From positions 1 through 43,706 of the forward strand of contig JANQBS010000298.1 in the NCBI GenBank assembly GCA_033085395.1: DNA of 43,706 bases, given 5' to 3'. Below the pieces are notes generated by a model that saw only the letters and a program-made list of their open reading frames with translations, was not told where the DNA came from and made no database searches. Positions 35,501 through 43,706 of the stretch are shown here, in pieces (positions within the stretch are counted from its first letter, which is position 1; each line of letters opens with the position of its first letter). This DNA comes from Xanthoparmelia taractica. Lineage: Eukaryota > Ascomycota > Lecanoromycetes > Lecanorales > Parmeliaceae. The translations under genes and the position numbers were made by a program.

Positions 35501-37300
35501 TAACTTATAATAGTCTATATATAGCGATAATCTAAATATACTCGCTATTAATAGAAAAGCGAGGGAGTATCGATCACTAAGATAAAATTATAATTAGTTA
35601 ATATCTTAATTATATTCTATTGAAGAGACACTAATATACGTCTCGAAGCAATAAATTATTTAAGTCTCGAATATTAATTATTAGTCTTTCTTTAATAATA
35701 TTATTAAATAATATTTTCTATATAACGAATATCGAATAGAAGAAGAATATAGAATCCTTAGTTTATTTAAGTCTTCTCTATTCGTGTAACTCATTAAAGA
35801 CTTTAATAATTACTTCTCGATCTCGTATATTTAAAAGATAGATCTTAACTTTTTCGCTAATCTTAGTTTATTAATTATTTTTTAATAAAAGCTTTATTTA
35901 TTTATCTTCTAATACTTTAATAAAATCGATATCTTATTAAATCTTTAAGAATTCGTTAATTAAATCGATTAATGCAGTCCTAATCTATATATTTCCGAAA
36001 ATTATAACTTTATTTAATAGCTTAGTTTCTTTAATTAATAAGAGAATTATTTGATTTAAGCTTAAATTTATATTTAAATTTATAACTATTTTTATTAAAG
36101 TGGATTTAGATTCGAGATTAATTTAAAAGTAATTTTCGTAATTTATTTCGAGAATATTTTTAAGCTTTAATTTTCTTGAAATTTAAATAAATATATTAGA
36201 CTTATTTCGAATTAGAATTTTAGTTATTATATAATTAATTAAATAAGCGAATATTATTAAATTCGTCTACACTACTAACTTAAATAAGAAATCGCGATCA
36301 TTAAATAGATTAATTTCCTTAATTAATAGAATTATCTCGCTATGCGAAGACACGAAAATAAATAATTTAATATAGACCTTTCTCTAAATAAACTCGTCTC
36401 GACATCGAATAATAATATTAATCGTAGTGCTATAGCTATTAATTCTTACTTTCTTATTAATTATATCAATAATAATCCCTTCGGGCCTAATAATATTATT
36501 TTTAATAAATATTTTAATATATAAGTTATTAATAATATATAACTTCTTACGTAGATATATAAGAACTCTTCGACCTTAATTATTAATTCTAGAAAGATAG
36601 ATATTCTACGTAATATACTTTAAAGTCTCATACTTAGAAGTATTAATCTCAAGCACTCGCAAAGATGTTATTATCTTAAAGATAGCTACATTTAAACACT
36701 ACTAAGAATATTATAATTTATTTATTAAACTTATATTATATTTAATATTAGTATAAACCTTATTTACTTAATTAATATAATCGAGCTTAACTTCAATTAT
36801 AATATAAGTTTAACTTTAAAAAGTAAAATTATTTCTTAAATTCTAATTAGAAGCGATAAACTTAATAATTTTTAATTACTTACTAGCTAACTTTATAAGT
36901 TACTTATTAGCGGAGTTAGAAGACTATACAAGCACTTCGTTAATATAAACGTGCTTTCCAGAGCAATTAATACGCAAATACTTGTATAATTTAATCTTAA
37001 ATAAGAAGGATTTCTAATAGTTTCGATAGTAGATTTCGATCTTCATAAAGTTAGCAAATTAATTATTAGACTATTATAAAAGCTCATTAGAATTAGCATA
37101 ATATATCTTATTTCTATACTAATCTTCGTCTATAAAGTAAGAATATTCGATATTAATATTTTCTTCCTAATAATTCAAACTTTAAGCTTATTCGTTATAT
37201 TCTAATTTAATATTTTCATCGATAATAGATATCTAATAGATAGCTACTTTTGAACGATTTATAGCATTAAATCAAGGGCTTTAATTGCTTTAATTTTGCT
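32592..37300 (-). pseudogene. Decayed Gypsy-C pol: reverse transcriptase, RNase H, integrase with AT-hook-like tail
   Basis: Minus-strand polyprotein for cDNA synthesis and integration. The reverse transcriptase active-site box reads YVNN at 35380-35391 (YVDD expected), with YMNSI before it and LYSLFKLFVRFNI after it. The integrase C-terminal part is clear: INNTSERINQTIK (about 33480-33520), then text fitting the family motif NKTPNEV.YGF.PN.PLDLL (about 33310-33400), then the conserved YKLDIP/VF-type stretch ending ENDSF.CPRP (about 32945-33100). It ends ITPTPTST...KRRGRLRKH and a stop at 32592-32594. No chromodomain is seen; instead the tail has KRRGRLRKH (32622-32648). Many stops and both RT aspartates lost. 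Confidence 0.85.
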
Positions 37301-39150
37301 AATAACCTTGAATTAACCTTAAAGAAAACTACTATTGCTAACTATCAAATAAAGGTCGATTCGAAATCGAATTCGATACGTTTAAAGCGGCGATTTACAG
37401 AGACTAACGAGGTATTTGCTGAGCGTTTTGCTGCGAATTTAAATAAGCATTTTAATTATTGAATTAACGGGAAAATAACTAAGTTAATTAAGCGTTTTAA
37501 CTCTTATATTAATTACCTATTTAACGCTATTAAAAGTAAGATCGCTAATATTAATTATTAGAACCTATACTTTGCTAAGGTCGAAATTGAAATTATTGAG
37601 AAGATTGCGATTATAAACGAGGTTAATACTGATTAGACATATCCCTATTGCTATCACTTCGATTTTGAGAAGAACGATTCTGAGAAGGCCTCGTAAAGGC
37701 ATTCCCTAAAGAAGAAAACTTATATATTCTCGAACTATATCTATTTGCGTAGATTCATTAATTATACTTGAGGTTATCTATCTTCTCAAGAAAATTATGT
37801 AAAATAATTCGATTCTTTAATCTTCTTAGATCACGCCTTAGCTTAGTATTTAAGTCGTTATAGATTATATTAAGCTAATTTTTAACGCTAATTAAGTCGA
37901 TATCTTTTAAAGCACGTAAGATCTTTTATATATATTCTCGAGACTTTCTCTTATTAATAATATCCCTTAAAATATATCTCTTCTTTAATAATAAATTAAT
38001 TATTATATTAATAAATATCTTAAATCGTTTAATTAATATTCTCTCTTACTTATTTAATCTATTTTCGAGCTTTATAAGACGCTTATTATTATTAGAAAGC
38101 TCACTTAATTATTATTTTAAAGTAGGTCTCTTAAAATAAGTCTAGAGATCTATATAAACGAGCTTATTATTCTTAATGCTAGCTACGTTACGAGTACTTT
38201 AAAAATAAATATATATCTCGAAAGTAATGTATACTTCATTAAAGAAGCATCGAAAGCCACTAACTTATTCTTATATATCGGGTTAAAAAATCCTATATTA
38301 TTAGTATTTCATCTACTGGCTAATGTAGTTTCTATAATATTAATATTATTCTATTCTGGCGATTCTCGCTCACTAGGCGATCTAGATACGCTACGTAGAA
38401 GATCTTATAAAGTAGTTTATTATTGCTATAAAAAGCTAGTATTCTATTAGTTAACGTTTTTATTTCTAGTTATATTAAAGTTATTTAAAGTATCTCTAGA
38501 AGTAGAATTTATACTTAAATTTAGAATAGAATTTGATATAGAATTCGAATTAGAATTAATGAAGTTCGTGATAATTAAATTATTAGAATTAGAGTTAGTG
38601 ACGAGAGAATTTTTGATAGAAGAATTATTAATAATAGAACTTTTTAAAGGCGAAAAACGAGATATATCGCCGATAGAAGAAGATTCTCTTAGCCTTCTTA
38701 TAACTAAATATCAGTCTCAAATCTAGTCAGAGTAACTTTAAAAATCGATCGATTATATATCTAGTTAATAGACTAATTTAATGTCTTAATAGATATAGAA
38801 TAAGCTCTTACACGTACGTCACGAGCTAATAAAGCTACTTCTTTTACGATCTCTAGAGATCTAAAATTAATCTTAACGATATTAATAATAAACTACTTAA
38901 TATCGTCGATAACGAAATTAATAAAAGCGTGATCGAAGTATAGAAATTCGTCTATTTGAAAGGTCAAAATAATAATATCTTGAGAGATAGAATTTAGAGC
39001 TAACGGAGCTAGAATAATAGTCTTCTTAATAACGGAGATAGAATAATAGTAATCTTCTTGATGACGGAGATAGAATAATAGCAGTCTTCTTGCTAACGAA
39101 GAGGTAGTATTATATTAACAAGAAAGATTTTTCATTAACATGAAGTATAT
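37301..39150 (-). pseudogene. Decayed Gypsy-C gag
   Basis: Minus-strand reading gives a capsid-like C-terminal part: LNTKLRRDLRRLKNR followed by LHNFLEKIDNLKYN (about 37720-37850), then a serine/asparagine/arginine-rich tail. Near 38890-38960 it reads EFLYFDHAFINFVIDDIK, presumably the N-terminal part. This fits a Gypsy gag (structural protein packaging the RNA). Stops interrupt it and the exact ends are unknown. Confidence 0.65.
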
Positions 39151-39541
39151 GTAATCAAATAGTGTAGTATTTCCTTTTCTTTACAGCAAAGACAGTGTGA
39201 TAAGTAGCCCGAAAGAGGCGGCAACGTGCTTGAAACGACAGTGCTATTGCCTACAACAGCAGCAATACAATAATGCAGCAATAATGAGTGAGCTGCAGCG
39301 ATAATAGTGATGACAGTGAGTGTGAGGGAGCTGAGTTTGATGAGTTTTTGACGAACTCAGTGAGATTCCGGCCGTCCGGGTAAGAATTCCGATGATTTTG
39401 TATGCGGATCTCACCAGACAGGATGCAGTTCTCCGCGGAGAAGGGTTATTTCAACGAATACAATAAGTACTAATCAAGCAATGATGAATGGAGAATCTCC
39501 TGGAATAGCTAATGACAGCTATTTGGGCGTTGCTATTATAC
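39151..39541 (-). other. 5' leader of Gypsy-C
   Basis: Non-coding, moderately G+C-rich stretch between gag and the 5' LTR. It includes a short inverted repeat GAGTTTGATGAGTTTTTGACGAACTC (AGTTTG/CGAACT arms, about 39332-39357). No primer-binding site matching a tRNA 3' end was recognised next to the LTR. Confidence 0.5.
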
Positions 39542-39702
39542 TATAACAGCAATAGGGGTATATGGTCAGTCAAGTGGGTGTGTAAGTCTTGATTATTCTA
39601 AGTTGGAAAATTCTATCTAAGTCAGCCTGCCAAGCACTTTCCCTTAGCCAAGCACTTGCCTTAGCCGATCTTGATTGGCTTGGCAAGTGCGATTTCGTGA
39701 CA
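39542..39702 (-). repeat. 5' LTR of Gypsy-C (right end)
   Basis: 161 bp, from TATAACAGCAATAGGGG to TTCGTGACA. It differs from the left LTR at only a few positions, all or nearly all transitions. The hairpin arms lie at 39652-39660 and 39682-39690. Confidence 0.94.
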
Positions 39703-39707
39703 AAATA

Positions 39708-40850
39708 GTTATATAATATCTAGAACTATAGTAAACTAGCTCTAATAGCTTTTAAGACGCACGCGATAAATAGAGTAATAAATTATTTAATATATAATAA
39801 GAATTACTTATTTAAGATTAAGAAGAGATAGAGAACTATTTGAAAAGTAGCTAATAAACCTTCTCTTGATAATTATTTAAGAATAATAAATAAATAATTT
39901 CTTATAGACGAAGAAGAATATATTTTAATAATATAAAAAAAGAGAAAAGTAATAAGTTTAATATAATTATCTAGCGTAATTATCTAGATTAATAATATAC
40001 TATAGATACTATATCGCCGAGATAGATTCTTATTAATATTATCTTTTAAGACTATAAATTAATAGACTCTCGATACTATAATTTAAGAGAATATCGTCGC
40101 GATCGTCGCTATCGTAATAATAGAGATAATAAATATTAATATATAAATTACGTTTATAAAAACTCTATAATAAAATACTCGATATTAAGAATTATATAAT
40201 ATAATATTAAAGGCGAGCTAGAGACAATAACGTCTTTATTTATAAATTTAATAATATAATATATTGATATTCTAGCGATATAGAAACTATACTATATAAG
40301 ATATAATAGATTCTTATATAACATTAGCGCTAACGCGTTCTATCTAGTATATAAATTATAAGAGAATACTAGAGTATACTTTTATATTAATAAAAAATTA
40401 GACTAGAATCGATAAGAAATAAAATATTTAAATAAAGATATATATCTTAAAAGAATATAGATAAAGAGCGAAAATATAAAGAATTAATTATAAGTATTTA
40501 ATATCTATTATATATATTATTTTAGTCTCTCTCTAACTTATAAAGATAACTCTTTATACTTATTTATTTTAGAGAAGTAACTTAATAAAGAGAGAAAATA
40601 TATTCTTCTAGATAATTTTAATTTATATTATTTAGATTAGAATAATCTAAATAGATTTATATATTATAGGGAAATAAATAATATAGTAATTATAATAATA
40701 GATATAGATATAGAATTAATACTCTTAAGAAGTATAGTAATATAAAGCTCGAGAGAGTACGGGAGCGTTATCAATCTAATATTTATTATTCTAAAGATAA
40801 TAGAATTAGTTTAAAAACATTATATAGTTTCGAAACCTTATTATTTATCA
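39708..40850 (+). pseudogene. Tad1-like LINE: end of ORF1 and start of ORF2 (AP-type endonuclease), decayed
   Basis: Continues the LINE interrupted at 32052. From about 40170 the plus strand reads as the N-terminal apurinic/apyrimidinic-type endonuclease that nicks the target for reverse transcription. Visible are ILAIQKLYYIRYNR (about 40270-40315, family ..QEPY.., Glu changed to Lys), LLDNFNLYYLD (about 40605-40640, family LGDFN.HHP.W, Asp changed to Asn) and GSVINLIFIILK (about 40760-40800, family S.IDL.F.T). The reverse transcriptase is absent because Gypsy-D starts at 40851. Catalytic residues are lost by G to A changes. Confidence 0.75.
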
Positions 40851-40997
40851 TGGAAAAGGTCTTGGGATTAATTAATTGAAAAGTCTATCGAATTCTAAGA
40901 GCCGCAGGGCGGAGAAATCTACTGAGAAACTAATACACATTTGGCCTAGCCTCCCCGATCTTCCCGAAATGCCTTTAACATAGAGAAAACCATGACA
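40851..40997 (-). repeat. Inferred 3' LTR of Gypsy-D
   Basis: A balanced-GC block of 147 bp that starts TGGAAAAGG exactly where LINE homology stops and ends CCATGACA. It is followed by ATATCCC...AAGCG text that aligns with the bases after the Gypsy-C LTR. TG...CA ends fit an LTR, but its sequence is unlike the 161-bp LTR and the partner lies outside the window. Confidence 0.55.
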
Positions 40998-41442
40998 ATA
41001 TCCCGCAAATAAACAAAAGCGAGCGACCTCGCTTGCCATAGTATATACTTTACTTTTAAAGTTCGTATTATTATTGCTATTTATTAGACGTATTTTAGAC
41101 GAATTTCATTAATAATAATATACTTAAATTAACGAGAAAGTATATAGTGTAGAAGTCGTTAGAATATTACAATAACAATAACACTAACATTATAATCATT
41201 GATTAATATCTTTCTTCAATAATCATATAAACGCTATCGAGTAGAGGAAAATAATTTCTAATTAATAATACTCGTTAAGTCGTTTAAATATAGCGATAAG
41301 ATAAATAAATATAATATAATATTTAAGTTTAAATAGCATTAGCAGTAGCTATTATATTCTTATACTATCGTATTAAATTATCGGAGTTAATAAGATCTTT
41401 GATATTATATTACTAATTATATTTAGACCTGTATTTTAATTA

Positions 41443-41714
41443 CGGGTCGGAAAGGTATGGTATATTTGATGGTATGGGACCAGTTTTTCGAATACCATAT
41501 CGAAAGGTATGGGATATCCCATACTCCCATTGGGTTTTTAATAAATATATTACGTAATATTTTTCTATATTCTCAAAATACGTAAAAAGCTTAAGCGAAC
41601 GCTTATATAATTATAAAATTCTATAAATAGATTAAAAAGATATAATTTTTTAAAAAAAATTGAAAAAAAGTTGAAAACGACTATATTCAACAGATACCAC
41701 ACCTTTCCGACCCG
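41443..41714. mobile_element. 272-bp MITE-like element with CGGGTCGGAAAGGT inverted ends, complete
   Basis: Left end CGGGTCGGAAAGGTATGGTAT (41443-41463) is the near-complement of the right end ATACCACACCTTTCCGACCCG. TA lies on both sides (41441-41442 and 41715-41716). It has no coding capacity. TA duplication and size suggest a non-autonomous element mobilised by a Tc1/mariner/pogo-type transposase, but its ends differ from those of the mariner element at 26971, so the helper is not in this window. Confidence 0.85.
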
Positions 41715-41716
41715 TA

Positions 41717-42600
41717 AATTCTCCGCTATTTAATTAGTTTTTTCGCTATTTTTATTTATCTAAGAATAATAAATAATCGAATAAAATAAGTTTATTTGAA
41801 GCTTTTAAAGAGCTTCGATTAAAGCTTAAAATCCTTAAAAATTTCTAATTTATAATATTAAGTTTATTAAGTAATGTAGTAGCTTATTAGACGATAGAGT
41901 AATTCTTTTTATTAGATACGAAAGTTACTTTTTTTATAAATTTATTTATTATAAAAAAAAATATCGAATTTTTTATTTATTAATTTTAAGAGTATTAAAA
42001 TAAAATTTAAAATAAATATATAAAACGATATTAACGAAGACTTAATTAACTATAGAAAGTTATAAGAGCGATATCGACGTATTTAAAGAATAAGATATTA
42101 AGAATAGAATCTAATATACTATTGAAGATATTTAATCAATTTATAAATATATTAAATATTCGAAATCTTCTTATAAGACTTCTTAAATCTTAAATAATTA
42201 TCTTTATAACTTTATAAGCTATTTTAAGAATAATTTTAATTATATTTTAAGATATATAAAAATATTATATATTAATAAACTTATTAATATAAAAGAAAAG
42301 ATTTTAATATTTCTATATAATATCTTTTATATATTTATTATAAATAAAAGAAAATTTAATAACGTTCTCGTTAATATTTTTATTCTTAATTATTAAAGTA
42401 GAGATTCTAATATAAAATAAGTTTATTTTATAATTATTTTCGAGATCTTTATAAAACGTAGAATTTATTTTTATAAATATAATAATAAAGAGAGTATCTA
42501 GCTTATTATACTTATTAGAGAGAAATATATTATTAGTACTTATAAGTTTAAAAAGTATACCGAGAATAATATACTTTTTTTCGAGCTTATATCAAATATT
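41717..42600 (+). other. Unidentified part of the Gypsy-D region, old coding-like text on the plus strand
   Basis: A plus-strand frame from about 42110 to 42640 reads mostly open with few stops (for example FISYFKNNFNYILRYIKILYIN and KFKKYTENNILFFE), rich in Lys, Ile and Asn. It does not align with Gypsy-C and I recognise no family. It may be a fragment of another element captured between Gypsy-D parts. Confidence 0.35.
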
Positions 42601-43706
42601 AAGATAAAATTATTTAAGAAATTAAGAAGCTCTAATAAGACGAATATTTATTCTTATTATAAAATTTATTAAGATAATGAATAATTATTTTATAATATTT
42701 AAAATAATAGAATAATCTATTTAAATAATAGTAATATGCTTTAAAGAGTTTATTAGATATCTTATTTTCTTTAACACTTAGACGAATTCTATTACTTTTA
42801 GCTTTATTAATTAATAGTTTTTCTTAAGTTAAATCTCGAAAAAAAAATATAATTATTTAAATTATAATGCGAGAAGATTATTTTAAGCTTAAATTATAAT
42901 TAAATTCTTTATTCTTAATATAAGAAACTTATACTTTAAAATTAAATTCACTTAAATTAATTTATTAAGATCGTAATAAATAAGTATAGAAGATTAAGAT
43001 AATGCTACTTATAAGCTATTAAATTAATTTTCTCTATCTTATTTAATAAATATAGTTTAAAGCGAGAAGAATATATATAACGAAAATTATCTTTTAATAA
43101 AGCTTTTTTTTAAAAGCCTTATCTTAAGATTTTATAAAGATATTATAAATTATATATAATAATAAATTAAGTTACGAAGATAATCTATTAGATTAAGATA
43201 ATGCTCTAAATCTTTAAGAGTTACGAGATAATTTAACTTAATAATCGCTCTAAGTTTATTATTTATAATAATTATTTTTAAAGAATTAATATATTAATTA
43301 AATAGATTAATATTTAAATATTTTAAAAAGTTCTTTTTAGATATAATTAAGATTTTATATTTAATTAGAAGTTAAAAAAGCTTTCTTAAATAATAGAGAT
43401 ATTTAGAGAAGCTACTAAATTTAATAATAATATTATTAATATAGATTTATACGAAGTCTTTAAGAGCTCTTAAAATATAATTAATTCTTCTCTATATGTA
43501 AATAATTAAATTTATATATCTTATAATTAAAACATTAAATGTTTTCTATTCTCGATATGTAGTTATTATAAATAAATATTAAAAGTTAAGATATATAAGT
43601 TATTAATAGAAAAATAATATTATATTTAATATTATTAAATATATATAATTAAGTAATTTTAAGATAATATCTAATTAAAGAGATACGAGATAAACGTCTA
43701 ATATAA

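Larger units (their letters stand above)
32053..39702 (-). mobile_element. Gypsy LTR retrotransposon copy C, minus strand, full length, RIP-inactivated
   Basis: LTRs of exactly 161 bp (32053-32213 and 39542-39702) and the identical 5-bp duplication AAATA (32048-32052 and 39703-39707) fix the borders; total 7650 bp. The minus strand reads gag, reverse transcriptase and integrase in order from right to left. It is less mutated than copy B and is the better reference for the family. It is inserted in the LINE. Confidence 0.95.
40851..43706 (-). mobile_element. Gypsy copy D, relative of copies B and C, minus strand, runs off the window
   Basis: The stretch AAAAGCGAGCGACCTCGCTTGC (41015-41036) and following text match the 3' non-coding end of Gypsy-C at 32235-32256. 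Further on, about 42600-43706 aligns with about 34500-35600 of copy C (reverse transcriptase/RNase H part). The middle (41717-42600) does not align and may be diverged or replaced. An inferred LTR lies at 40851-40997. It interrupts the LINE. It carries the 272-bp element at 41443-41714. Confidence 0.7.

Noticed and set aside
37380..37800. A plus-strand frame within Gypsy-C reading like a zinc-finger protein (text with PYCYHFDF and YIYLRRFIN).
   Set aside because: The minus strand of the same stretch reads as the end of the Gypsy gag, in line with pol on the minus strand. The plus reading is the complement of a hydrophilic, low-stop coding region and has no start, neighbours or recognised family.
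1..43706. Possible CRISPR array, tRNA or rRNA genes, mitochondrial origin, or biosynthetic gene cluster.
   Set aside because: No regularly spaced identical repeats, cloverleaf or rRNA text was seen. The spliceosomal introns and nuclear transposons exclude a mitochondrial origin, and there is only one intact gene.

Overview
The window looks like a heterochromatic, AT-rich block from a filamentous ascomycete (Pezizomycotina). The grounds are two short introns of fungal type in the one intact gene, a fungal spectrum of transposons (Ty1/copia, Gypsy with and without a chromodomain, a Tad1-like LINE, Tc1/mariner), and pervasive C:G to T:A decay of the kind made by repeat-induced point mutation (RIP). 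The species cannot be named from the sequence. All translations, alignments and boundaries were made by eye; ends of decayed coding regions are approximate.

Layout. 1-73 is the right end of a small TA-flanked inverted-repeat element. 361-14441 is a full-length copia element (124-bp LTRs, TSD AAGAG). A 7.03-kb chromodomain Gypsy (852-7881, 188-bp LTRs, TSD ATATA) and a 261-bp solo-LTR-like insert (9868-10128, TSD CTTAA) are nested in it. 14447-16876 is unidentified decayed DNA with a solo LTR (15140-15257). 16877-24591 is minus-strand Gypsy copy B, carrying another solo LTR (19407-19557). 24592-25875 is a 5'-truncated copia tail (copia-B) with a 108-bp insert. 26971-28799 is a dead Tc1/mariner element.

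28985-30109 (minus strand) is the only intact gene: a three-exon, 331-residue peroxisomal adenine-nucleotide carrier of the Ant1/Pmp47 type. To its right, a plus-strand Tad1-like LINE (about 30400-32052 and 39708-40850) is split by minus-strand Gypsy copy C (32053-39702, 161-bp LTRs, TSD AAATA) and then cut by a related Gypsy D (40851 to the window end). Gypsy D itself carries a 272-bp inverted-repeat element (41443-41714) of the same family as the fragment at 1-73.

How it fits together. The transposons are inactive: coding frames carry many TAA/TAG stops, and the YxDD box of every reverse transcriptase seen has lost one or both aspartates to asparagine, the change expected from RIP at TpGpA. 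Short LTRs and solo LTRs are far less mutated than element interiors. The carrier gene survives as a roughly 1.4-kb balanced-GC island. I found no unknown multi-gene system. The points most worth a second look are the lone metabolic gene in a RIP desert, the uneven RIP across LTR edges, the AT-hook-like tail on the Gypsy C integrase, the mismatched flanks of Gypsy B, and several short TG...CA insert families.
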